A DNA stretch of 64,000 bases from Thermomicrobiales bacterium (lineage in GTDB: Bacteria; Chloroflexota; Chloroflexia; Thermomicrobiales; UBA6265). This document shows positions 1 to 7,529 of this stretch, in pieces. Where the stretch lies: positions 62,001-126,000 of the forward strand of contig JAWKPF010000004.1 of the NCBI GenBank assembly GCA_041390825.1. The letters run 5' to 3'. Position 1 is the first letter of the stretch. Each line of letters starts with the position of its first letter. Made by a program: the position numbers and the translations under genes. The notes beneath the pieces were generated by a model that made no database searches, was not told the DNA's origin, and saw nothing but the letters and a program-made list of their open reading frames with translations.

Positions 1-52
1 CGATGCGCGTCCGGCCAGTTGCCGGTCGAATTCAGCACGTCCGAGGGAAGAG

Positions 53-502
53 ATGGGCATTTTCAGCCGGCAGAAGATCAATCCGGGACAACCCTGGTGG
101 ACTGTGAACCGCAAGAAGCCCGTGCCGAAGAAGGTCGACGGCTATCGCTTCTCGCTCAAGGGTTCTCCCCGGCATTACGAAGATGTCCTTCGCATCATCG
201 AAGCCGACCCCAAGGCGACGGTCTACTTCGGAGAAGCGCTGACCTATGAGCGCGGCGCTGGTGTCGCGCTGTGGCGTGTCAACGCCGAGAGCTTCGATTG
301 GCTGCCCAAGCTCTACAACTGGTGGGCGGAAGCCGAGCGCATCGAGCCGGTCGTCTCCACCTTCCACCTCTACCTTCCCTCGAATTCAAAGTACCCGGCG
401 GTCGATTTGCGCACCCAAACCCCGGCCGAAGTCGAGCGATACATCAAGGCCTACGCCCCGCAGTCGGAAGCGCAAGTCCAGGCGGAATCGAGGCGGATCT
501 AG
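53..502 (+). CDS. hypothetical protein, 149 aa
   Basis: I do not recognise this family. The ATG follows a purine-rich GAGGGAAG stretch, and the ORF ends at a TAG just before a heptamer repeat array. The product is soluble-looking: no signal peptide or membrane segment, basic N-terminus (many Lys and Arg in the first 35 residues), then a mixed alpha/beta region rich in Trp and Tyr, including WW pairs near residues 15 and 90. Codon use is GC-rich like its neighbours, which favours a real gene. Nothing in the neighbourhood suggests a role. Confidence 0.6.
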   Translation: MGIFSRQKINPGQPWWTVNRKKPVPKKVDGYRFSLKGSPRHYEDVLRIIEADPKATVYFGEALTYERGAGVALWRVNAESFDWLPKLYNWWAEAERIEPVVSTFHLYLPSNSKYPAVDLRTQTPAEVERYIKAYAPQSEAQVQAESRRI

Positions 503-503
503 A

Positions 504-742
504 AGGCAACAGGCAATAGGCAAAAGTGAAAAGCTGAACTTCGCAGCGTTGCTTTGCCGAGCCTCCCGTATACGAAATCCGGGTGTTGCCGAGGGGTATA
601 GCCCAGCGTTTCAACGGTGGGATTTCGCGGACAGACGGTGTGCCGCCCCTGTGAGTCAGGTCTGATTCCGTATCAGATCTCCCCTCCGCCGATTACCCCT
701 CTATCTCTTGCCCATTGCCCTTTGCCTGTTGCCCATTGCCTC
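504..742. repeat. inverted heptamer-array element around a REP copy
   Basis: Left arm at 504-524 is three units of AGGCAAN. Right arm at 708-742 is five units of TTGCCNN, the reverse complement of the same family. Both arms keep exact 7-bp register. The 183-bp spacer holds a REP hairpin at 596-621 (TAG, then CCCAGCGTT/AACGGTGGG). I see no gene in this 330-bp intergenic stretch. The layout matches the other paired heptamer elements of this window, with a different heptamer. Confidence 0.8.
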
Positions 743-772
743 TTCCTCCGCCCGTTCCCTCAAAACACCAAA

Positions 773-800
773 CACCCGCCCCAGTAGACCGGGACGGGTG
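773..800 (-). terminator. probable terminator of the 834-1115 gene
   Basis: CACCCG at 773-778 pairs with CGGGTG at 795-800, extended by CCC/GGG inside one mismatch. Read on the minus strand it is followed by a T-rich run. It lies about 35 bp past the stop codon of the minus-strand gene. Confidence 0.5.
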
Positions 801-833
801 CTATTCGAGAGATTCTGGCTTCGTTCGAATGCC

Positions 834-1115
834 CTAATCAGCAGTGGCCTTAGATTCGATCAGCATCACGGTCTCGATCTCGACGATCGGGAGTCGTTCT
901 GGATGGACTTTCCAGCAATCAGCTACTGACTCGGTCGCCTGACAGTTCGCCGCATCCCCGGCCCCGTGAATCGCCCAGCCGATATTGCATCGCCACGACG
1001 GCTGGTCGGGATCGATAGGATTCGAACGACACCTGGCAAGCATGGGGCAACCGAACTGACCCGAGTCCTCCACCGGCTCTTCGACCACGAAGAGCCCGCG
1101 CCGGCCGCGGCTCAT
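834..1115 (-). CDS. small Cys-motif protein, 93 aa
   Basis: The chosen ATG begins MSRGRRGLFVVEE; a longer form from 1187 is possible. The protein has five cysteines spaced as CPxL, RC, NC and DC, resembling the short CPxL...RC...YC...C motif found in many Chloroflexota proteins, often next to LysM or regulatory domains. That resemblance suggests a metal-binding or redox role but is not proof. No membrane segment is visible. It is followed by a hairpin terminator, so it is probably a single-gene unit. Confidence 0.5.
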   Translation of the reverse strand: MSRGRRGLFVVEEPVEDSGQFGCPMLARCRSNPIDPDQPSWRCNIGWAIHGAGDAANCQATESVADCWKVHPERLPIVEIETVMLIESKATAD

Positions 1116-1334
1116 AGTTGACACCTTCCCGTGTCCGTGCGCTCCCGCAACTCTGCCGAAAGCTGCCTGGATTTCGGGTGAAATCACGTACGTTATGCGG
1201 TGCTGTCATAATCGGCGAACTCGCCGATCACATTCGCTCCGCACCTTCAGCCAGCATTGGGAGATGGGCTTTGCACGTCCGATATAGCCCATCGAACCCA
1301 GTATACACAACCATTTCACAATCTCTTCAGATTG

Positions 1335-1841
1335 TCAGACCGATGCTTCCCCGTGGTCGATCCTGCGGCGCAAACGCCCACCGGCCGAGCGGACCGCCCG
1401 TCCCACCCCACGCGCGGTCCGGCGCGCCCCGGATTTGACGAGGTAGATCGACGTGTCGCGTACGGTGCGCAGGTCTTCGGCGAAGTCCTCGTCGCGCAAT
1501 CCAGCGCGCTCCAGATGCTCTTCTCGCACCTCTACGGGCGACTGCGCCAGCGCGAACCGCAAGCCCAGCAGCGCCACGAGCAAGTCGTCGAGCTGACCAA
1601 GCACCGGAATGAAGCCGGGAATCAGGTCGATCGGCGAAATGACATAGGCGCCACCCGCCACAAGCGCGCTTCGCGCCTCCAACGGAACGCGATCGTCTCG
1701 CAACATATTCGCCGCAAGCCGGCCGTACCGGGGCAAGCGCCGCACACTCGCCTTGAAACGCGCCATGATGCGGTCGTATTCGGTGACTGGCTCCTCGAAT
1801 GGACGCTCGCCCTCAGAACCAAGACTCTCGTCGGTTTCCAT
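1335..1841 (-). CDS. DUF1232 (YkvA-like) membrane protein
   Basis: 168 aa. The central segment YVISPIDLIPGFIPVLGQLD (about residues 67-86) is the hallmark of DUF1232, a short hydrophobic helical hairpin of unknown function, usually in the membrane. The flanking regions are charged, and the C-terminus is strongly Arg-rich. The gene starts 3 bp after the stop of the upstream phosphatase gene at 1845-3953, so the two are almost certainly one transcript and probably act at the membrane together. Family membership is clear; the function is not known. Confidence 0.85.
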   Translation of the reverse strand: METDESLGSEGERPFEEPVTEYDRIMARFKASVRRLPRYGRLAANMLRDDRVPLEARSALVAGGAYVISPIDLIPGFIPVLGQLDDLLVALLGLRFALAQSPVEVREEHLERAGLRDEDFAEDLRTVRDTSIYLVKSGARRTARGVGRAVRSAGGRLRRRIDHGEASV

Positions 1842-1844
1842 GGG

Positions 1845-3953
1845 CTAGTCCGCCGCCGCGGTCGAAGGCGCCGATTCCACAGCTGGTGGCAGCGCCGGGA
1901 ACGGACCTTGCGCCTGGTCGATCCACCCCTTCATGATCTTGCTCAGGTGACCTGCTCCCACGATCGGATCGGTCGGCGCGGCGTAGATCGCCGGGTGCAG
2001 GATGAACGGCCGTTGTTGCGGGCCGCCCAGGCCGCCATGGTTGCCGACGAGTTCTTCGAACGCGGCAACCTCCTCAGTGTCGGGATCGAACATGCTGTTC
2101 ACATAGAGATCTGGCGCGTTCGAGAAGCTGTTCGCGCGACGCAAATGCTCGGGCGCGAAGGGTCCGAAGTTAGCCAGCGGGTTCTCGCCTGCGAACGTGT
2201 CGTTGTCGAGGTAGTAGACCCCCTTCGGGCCAAAGACGACGCCGCCATCGACACTCGAATTCGCCAGCACAAAGCTAATGCCTGGATGCGTCATCAAACC
2301 GGGGACCAGATTGGGATAGAGCTCGGCGATCTCTTCGGCAGTCAGACGCTGGGGATGCTTCGGAAACGAGATCAACCCGAGGTTTCCGGACGCGAGCACG
2401 ACCACGTCGACCTCGCCCTGCTGTGTCGTCGATTCGACCGCCTTGTCCTTTTCCTTGTAGGCGCCGAGATGAACGGAGCCGTTGTCCGACTTGCCTTTGA
2501 GCATGCGAGCGGTCAATGCCGAAGTACGGCTATCTCCCTTGACGGCCTGGGTCACTGCCATATTGATGTTGCCCATCGCCTCTTGCGAATCGAGAATCGC
2601 CTTGATGTTGGCATCTTCCCCAATGAGCTCCTGCACCAGATCCTCGAGGGACTTGCCAAAACGCTGCAAGAAGGTTTGTCCCTGACTCTGACCATGATCG
2701 CTGAGCAGGAAGAGATGCACCGGCCGCGGCGCATCCTGAGCCGCGCGTTCCAGACCGGCCAGCATGCGGTCCATCACGTGGAGTACTTTCAGACCATCCG
2801 TGCTTCGGATATTGGAATGGTGCGCCACTTCGTCATAGCTGAAGAACGTGTAATAGGCCGATGGGAGTCCCTGCATGATGTCCGCGGTCGCCACGAAGCG
2901 TCCGCCTTCCAGCATCACCGTAGTGGTGGCCGCGCGGGTCAGCACATATTTGAACTTGCGATGCCCGCGGGGAATCTCGTTCGCGCGGCGCTGCTTGAAG
3001 CTTTCGATGACTTCGCGTCCGCAATCGGCGATGAAGAGTCCCAGGGTGCGTGGCAAGAGATACGGATTGGCCAGATACGCCAGATATGACGCGTTCTTGC
3101 CCAACTTGGAGGTAGACACCTTGCTGAATGTAGCCACGGAGTCGGCCGCATCGCCGGAGAAGACGTTGAAGCGGCTCCCTCCCTCGTGCACCAGCAGTCC
3201 GTCTCCAGACGAAAGCTCATCCTCCAGCGCGGCGGCGGTATGCATCGAGCTCGAGACCATCAGCTGCCCACGCGTCTTGTCCCACCAGCGGAACGCGGGG
3301 ATGTTCTCGTTGCTGCCCAGCAAGATGCCGGCCTGGCTCGCAGACGTCTGGGAGGAAAGATCCGGCTCCCAGCCAGTCAGCACATACTGGCCTGAATCCA
3401 TCCAGCGCTTGACCGTGGGCATATAGCCTTCGCGCACCGCGCGCTGCAGCACGTCGATGGAGAGCCCGTCGAACTCGATGAACAGGAGCGCCGGCTTGTC
3501 GGATGTGACCTTGATGTTGTCATAGCTCTTGCGGAGCTGGTCGGTAACGAAGCGGTCATATCCGACCTCATCGTTCAGTGAGAAGATCGCTCCAACGATG
3601 GTTCCGACGAAGGTGATGCCGAGCGCTATCCAAAGCGCCGTCTCCCATCCCACGATGTGAACGCCATCGATACCAATTGCGTCGAGGAGGTCGGGAGAGA
3701 TGAAAACCAGGATCGCCGAGAGCGCGAAGGCGATCAACGGAAAGACGATCGGGTGAATCAGGCGCGCAAACCGAAACGCGATGGCAACCGCCACACCGGG
3801 AACGATCGACATGAGCAACGCCATGCCGAGCAATCCCCACCATGTTTCGATCCTGAAGTCGTCGATGATCCAGTTCAGGATGGCAAGGCCAACGATATTG
3901 ACCAGCGTTGTCCCGACGAAATACTGAAGATAGCTGAGGAAACGGCTGTTCAT
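1845..3953 (-). CDS. membrane-anchored alkaline-phosphatase-superfamily phosphodiesterase
   Basis: 702 aa. The N-terminal ~125 residues hold about four hydrophobic helices (for example ILNWIIDDF, GMALLMSIVPGVAVAIAF and the stretch around residues 75-120). A large domain follows with alkaline-phosphatase-superfamily signatures: a first metal aspartate in LLFIEFDGLSIDVL (about 157-170), a nucleophile Ser/Thr region SSQTSASQAG (about 205) and the metal motif LLSDHGQSQG (about 420). The family hydrolyses phosphodiester or phosphoester bonds outside or at the membrane, for example in lipid or polymer metabolism. The substrate cannot be read from the sequence. First gene of a two-gene operon with the DUF1232 gene. 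Confidence 0.8.
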   Translation of the reverse strand: MNSRFLSYLQYFVGTTLVNIVGLAILNWIIDDFRIETWWGLLGMALLMSIVPGVAVAIAFRFARLIHPIVFPLIAFALSAILVFISPDLLDAIGIDGVHIVGWETALWIALGITFVGTIVGAIFSLNDEVGYDRFVTDQLRKSYDNIKVTSDKPALLFIEFDGLSIDVLQRAVREGYMPTVKRWMDSGQYVLTGWEPDLSSQTSASQAGILLGSNENIPAFRWWDKTRGQLMVSSSMHTAAALEDELSSGDGLLVHEGGSRFNVFSGDAADSVATFSKVSTSKLGKNASYLAYLANPYLLPRTLGLFIADCGREVIESFKQRRANEIPRGHRKFKYVLTRAATTTVMLEGGRFVATADIMQGLPSAYYTFFSYDEVAHHSNIRSTDGLKVLHVMDRMLAGLERAAQDAPRPVHLFLLSDHGQSQGQTFLQRFGKSLEDLVQELIGEDANIKAILDSQEAMGNINMAVTQAVKGDSRTSALTARMLKGKSDNGSVHLGAYKEKDKAVESTTQQGEVDVVVLASGNLGLISFPKHPQRLTAEEIAELYPNLVPGLMTHPGISFVLANSSVDGGVVFGPKGVYYLDNDTFAGENPLANFGPFAPEHLRRANSFSNAPDLYVNSMFDPDTEEVAAFEELVGNHGGLGGPQQRPFILHPAIYAAPTDPIVGAGHLSKIMKGWIDQAQGPFPALPPAVESAPSTAAAD

Positions 3954-4087
3954 TCGATCGCAGACCTCGAATTGGCGGGCTTGACGAACCCCCGAAGGCG
4001 CCAGAGGTTAGGGAACATTCGGTTGATTGTCTCTGTTTGCCTATCAGACGGTCAATGGATGCTGGCAGTTTTCGCGTGAATTGGTTC

Positions 4088-4828
4088 CTATGAGGTTGGC
4101 AATCCCCAGGTCGAAATCCAGTCAGCTCGATGCGGCATGGCGCTGGTTGCCTGGGCGCGCACCCGTTCCAGATCGAGCGGAACCGCGCGCAGCGAGACGT
4201 CGATCGTGCCGCGCTCCACAGTGACTACCCCATACTCCGCCCAGGGAGGAGCGCCGCTTTCCCAATCGGTCTGCGTACGTCGATGGGTGAGTCCGACACT
4301 CCCAGGATTGATGAGCCATTGCCCGTCGAAACGACGCAGCAGCTGATGGTGAGTATGTCCGCCCGCCAGCAACGTGGCAGTCGAACCGTCGATCGCCTCC
4401 CGCAGCGCATTCAGCCCAGTCTCGGCTGCGATGATTTCCGTGTTCGAACGCGGCGATCCGTGAAAACAGAGCAGGCGCACACCCGACCCGAGATCGAGCT
4501 CGAGCGTCGGCACGAACGCCGACACAACGGCGCGTTGATCGGCGCTCATCAGTGATTGCGTCCAGAGAATCAGATCGCGCACGATCGGATTCGAGACCCT
4601 GGCCGCGACTTCCGACAGGTTGGTGAAGAGCTCGGTGTCAGCGTTACCCATGATCACCGGACAGCCAACCGAACGCAGCAACTCGATCGATCCGATCGGA
4701 TCGGGTCCCATCACCGCCACATCACCGAGGCAAACGATCTGGTCTGGCGCATCTCGTTCGATCGCAGTGAGGACGGTCTCCAATGCCACCGTGTTTCCAT
4801 GAATATCGGAAATGAGCGCCACACGCAT
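4088..4828 (-). CDS. metallophosphoesterase (YfcE-like)
   Basis: 246 aa starting MRVALISDIHGN. Calcineurin-like motifs are in order: SDIHGN (7-12), CLGDVAVMGPDP (around 34-45), GNAD in place of GNHD/E (around 58), FHGSPR (around 116) and GGHTHHQ (around 147). This binds a dinuclear metal centre and hydrolyses phosphodiesters or phosphomonoesters; the natural substrate is unknown. The ATG overlaps by one base the TGA of the upstream MFS remnant when that is read in its corrected frame (TGATG), so the two were translationally coupled. In the raw sequence the two ORFs appear fused because of the frameshift upstream; that fusion is not real. Confidence 0.85.
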   Translation of the reverse strand: MRVALISDIHGNTVALETVLTAIERDAPDQIVCLGDVAVMGPDPIGSIELLRSVGCPVIMGNADTELFTNLSEVAARVSNPIVRDLILWTQSLMSADQRAVVSAFVPTLELDLGSGVRLLCFHGSPRSNTEIIAAETGLNALREAIDGSTATLLAGGHTHHQLLRRFDGQWLINPGSVGLTHRRTQTDWESGAPPWAEYGVVTVERGTIDVSLRAVPLDLERVRAQATSAMPHRADWISTWGLPTS

Positions 4829-5536
4829 CAGACCGCCTCCGGAGCGTTCCGCGGGACCAGTCCCCCCGGAACTGCAATGCCGACCACTGCCGCACAGATC
4901 ATGATCGCGGGGAAAGAGAAACGCGGCGTCATAGCTGAACGCGTCCGTAATCACGCCAGCCAGGAGCGGACCGACAACGAGCCCGAGATCGCTCGTCTGC
5001 CGCAGCGAGCCGACTGCCCTGGCGCTCGCTCCCCCGCGTTGCAGCACGATATCACCCGCGCAGTTGACCGAGCCAACCATACCAGCCCCGTAGAAGATCA
5101 GCGGAATCGCCAGCCACCAGAGCGATGGAGCCAGCAAGACACTGACCGCTCCGATCCCCGCGAAAACGACAGAAACAACCAGCACCCTTGGCGCCCCAAC
5201 TCGGTGATGCCGCGCCGCGCCGGCTGGCGCGAACAGATTGATCGACGCCCCGGCCACCAACACGCCGCCCATCGAGGCAGTGCGCGGCGAGCCGAGTGAA
5301 TCGAGCAGGCGCGGCGCAGGGAAGTTCCCAATCAACCGCCCGACAAAGAGGAAGGAAACGATCAACCCCGCGGCAGCCGCGGAGAGCCCGAAATCGTCCT
5401 GCATGGAAGGCAGCGCGGGCGACGTTGCATCGACCGACCAGACGGTGCAGGTTACCAACACCAACGCGAAACCGTACGAAATGAACGGCACGGGAGCCGC
5501 TCGGCTCGATTTGATCAGGCTGCCTGCCCGCGACAC
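4828..5536 (-). pseudogene. decayed MFS transporter
   Basis: The reading frame encodes membrane segments typical of an MFS drug or metabolite exporter: a first helix ending in VDATSPALPSMQDDFGLS, a second with FLFVGRLIGNFPAPRLLDSLG, a third around GVLVAGASINLFAPAG. It then jumps to segments resembling helices 9-12. At roughly 235 codons it is far shorter than the usual ~400, so the middle helices appear deleted. Near 4912-4922 (a TTT/CCCC run) the frame changes: the frame one base off continues with helix 12-like residues (FPAIMICAAVVGIAVPGG) and stops at a TGA overlapping the next ATG. Internal deletion plus frameshift means it is very unlikely to work. Confidence 0.7.
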
Positions 5537-5598
5537 AGTTCGCGCTCCATCGGTGGTTTCCGCCCAAGCGCGGCGGTGTTGACGCGTATTCTTTCACC

Positions 5599-6552
5599 AT
5601 GCTGGAGAAGACACCTGTCACACATCCAGAATCGCGCCTTGGGCGCACGGCTGGCACCGGGTTTCCGGTGTCCACCATGCTGCGCGACAGTCTGTACGAT
5701 ATCGTCCCGCTGGCGGACGCCGAACTGGCGTTGATCGATGCGCAGGCATTTCTGCGGCTGGAGCGCGTCCAGCAACTGGGTTTCGTCTCGCGTGTCTGGC
5801 CGGGTGCGCGGCATACCCGCTTCGAGCACTCGATCGGGTTCCATCTCGCCCGGCAAGCCATCGAACACTTGCGTGCTCGGTCCGACGCGCAATGGATCAC
5901 CGATGAAGACGCTCGCACGATTTGCGCGGCAGCGTTGCTTCACGATATCGGTCACTATCCCTTTTCGCACGCCATCGAGGAACTCGGCGATCCGGTGATC
6001 TCGCACGAGCAGGTGGGGAGAGCGATCGTGCTCGGCGACGAGATCTCCCCGATTCTGCGGGAGCATTGGGGGGTCGATCCCAAACGGGTTGCATCGATCA
6101 TCGATCCTGCCGGGCAACAGTTGCACCCTGCGGACACCGTGCTCCGCGGCATTCTGTCTGGTCCGCTCGATGTCGACAAGCTCGACTATCTCCCGCGCGA
6201 TGCACATGCATGCAGCGTGCCTTACGGCGGCGTCGACACCAATCGACTGATCGCGTCGCTCATCTTTGCCACGTCACCGATGGTTTCGGCCACCGAACTG
6301 ACCGACAACGACGACGCGTCGCTGCTTGCGCTCATGATCCGCTTCCGCATGCCAGAAACGACCAGGCGGTTGGCGAATGCGCTGCAACGGCGCGAGATCC
6401 ACAAGCGCGCGGTCGAGATCGGCGCCCAGGCAGCCGATCTCTACGACCGCGTCGGCGCGCTCTTCCACAATCCAGCGCAATGCCGGACGGTCGAACTCGG
6501 CATGACCCGCCGCCTGGAAGCACTGCTGGCGAATCGCTTCCCGATGAAATAA
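5599..6552 (+). CDS. HD-domain phosphohydrolase (SAMHD1/dNTPase-like)
   Basis: 317 aa. The HD metal site is visible: HTRFEHS (about residues 73-79), LLHDIGHYPFSH (about 114-125) and a distal aspartate in PLDVDKLDYLPRD (about 194-206), the latter typical of the SAMHD1/dGTPase-related branch. Such enzymes hydrolyse nucleotides or other phosphoesters; the substrate here is unknown. The first ~25 residues are not conserved-looking, so the start could be the internal Met at about residue 29 (MLRDSLYD). It is divergent from the MFS remnant, with only ~60 bp between. Confidence 0.8.
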   Translation: MLEKTPVTHPESRLGRTAGTGFPVSTMLRDSLYDIVPLADAELALIDAQAFLRLERVQQLGFVSRVWPGARHTRFEHSIGFHLARQAIEHLRARSDAQWITDEDARTICAAALLHDIGHYPFSHAIEELGDPVISHEQVGRAIVLGDEISPILREHWGVDPKRVASIIDPAGQQLHPADTVLRGILSGPLDVDKLDYLPRDAHACSVPYGGVDTNRLIASLIFATSPMVSATELTDNDDASLLALMIRFRMPETTRRLANALQRREIHKRAVEIGAQAADLYDRVGALFHNPAQCRTVELGMTRRLEALLANRFPMK

Positions 6553-6635
6553 TCCCATCGATATTCCCAAACTGGCTGGCGAACCGACGTTTGGGTCTGG
6601 TTCGAATCCGCCCGCCGGTGGGATTCCGGCGGCTC

Positions 6636-6794
6636 ATGCCATGGCGAGAGGTCGTCGGGCTTGGCGACGACGACTTCAAGCGGTTCGAGGAACACCGCCG
6701 TCTGGTGCGCATCATCGCGGCCGGACCCTACCGTGACGCGGTCCGGCAGCACTGGGAGGCACTCCTGCTGCCAGAGCTCGGTGGGGTTATCTGA
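6636..6794 (+). pseudogene. fragment of a GntR/FCD regulator C-terminus
   Basis: About 53 codons read MPWREVVGLGDDDF, then EHRRLVRIIAAG, then RQHWEALLLPELGG before TGA. The EHRxLVxxIxxG...HxxxLLxPELGG pattern is the end of the FCD effector domain of GntR-type regulators. No DNA-binding part is present upstream in any frame. A 140-bp dispersed repeat begins immediately after the stop codon, which may be how the gene was broken. The identification rests on a short stretch. Confidence 0.4.
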
Positions 6795-6795
6795 A

Positions 6796-6935
6796 GGTTG
6801 CCGAAACACGTGCCTGCCGTGCGAATGCCGTCATCCCGACCGAAGCGAAGCGGAGTGGAGGGATCTCCTCGCCACAGCGAGGGCAACAAGGTCACGCTTC
6901 TTTGAGATGGCAGGCACTTCCTTGAAGAACCGCTC
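6796..6935. repeat. 140-bp dispersed repeat, copy 1
   Basis: Starts GGTTGCCGAAACACG and ends GAAGAACCGCTC. A second copy of the same length and orientation lies at 27493-27632; I count about ten mismatches by eye. It contains the short inverted repeat around CTCGCCACAGCGAGG. No coding potential seen. Confidence 0.85.
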
Positions 6936-7396
6936 TAGCAGTCAGGGTGCACGGCTGGAATACTCCAATTCCGCGCACCGAACTCCTCACTCCTCGGGTA
7001 CACTCTCCCCGTGGAAGGAAACGACACCATCGACGTTATCGAAATAGAACAACCGGACACCGATCCGGAAGTCGAGCCCATCGGCGCACAGCCAGTCGAA
7101 CCGGAGGAACCCTCCAACCCCGACGCCTGGCTGCAATGGGCGCTCATCACTACTTCTGCTCCCTCTTCCCTCGGGTTCGCCTGGCGCCCGTCCTCATCGG
7201 CTGGAACAATCGGTAACCCCTGATCGCGCCCGGATCGTAGTGGCGGCACCCGTGGCCGCCAACCGCGCCGCGGCGCGATAACGGGGTCGTCAAGCAACCA
7301 TGTTGCGCGTCCGAAACGTTGTCGATTCGAAACGAAGTAGCGGCCTGCGGCCGCTGGCGGGCACAGGTCCCGCCACTACGAGGAATTCGAAAACGC

Positions 7397-7431
7397 AACG
7401 GCCCCGGAAGGTAACACCCTTCGGGGCCGTT
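7397..7431 (-). terminator. terminator of ilvD
   Basis: AACGGCCCCG at 7397-7406 pairs with CGGGGCCGTT at 7422-7431, extended by AAGG/CCTT across a single bulged G. It lies 99 bp past the ilvD stop, with a GAATTCG repeat outside both arms. Convergent transcripts could also use it. Confidence 0.7.
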
Positions 7432-7454
7432 CGAATTCAGATTCGTTACTACTC

Positions 7455-7524
7455 AGGGCCCAAGACTCAGGACTCCGGACTCCAGGCTCCGGACTCTGGA
7501 CTCTGGACTCAGGACTCTGGACCC
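7455..7524. repeat. heptamer array, ten units (GGACTC family)
   Basis: Ten consecutive 7-bp units in perfect register, consensus NGGACTC (AGGACTC, CGGACTC, TGGACTC and variants). It ends five bases before the ilvD stop codon. Single-armed. Same heptamer family, read on the other strand, as the arrays at 47474, 53705 and 63141. Confidence 0.9.
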
Positions 7525-7529
7525 AAAAC

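Larger units (their letters stand above)
6553..7529. other. intergenic accessory stretch, repeats only
   Basis: Apart from the GntR fragment I find no convincing gene here. It holds a 140-bp dispersed repeat (6796-6935), REP hairpins at 7237-7261 and 7337-7380, the ilvD terminator and a ten-unit heptamer array. A 70-codon frame from a GTG at 7011 (VEGNDTIDVIEIEQPD...) follows a TACACT -10-like hexamer and is acidic and Pro-rich. It ends abruptly in unrelated-looking sequence, so I regard it as at most a gene remnant. Confidence 0.5.

Noticed and set aside
1257..3089. Long plus-strand frame (610 codons) opposite the phosphatase gene
   Set aside because: Composition is that of an antisense shadow of the minus-strand phosphatase and DUF1232 genes; no recognisable domain.
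4088..5536. MFS-metallophosphoesterase fusion protein
   Set aside because: The join results from a frameshift; in the correct frame the transporter stops in a TGATG overlap and the phosphoesterase has its own start.
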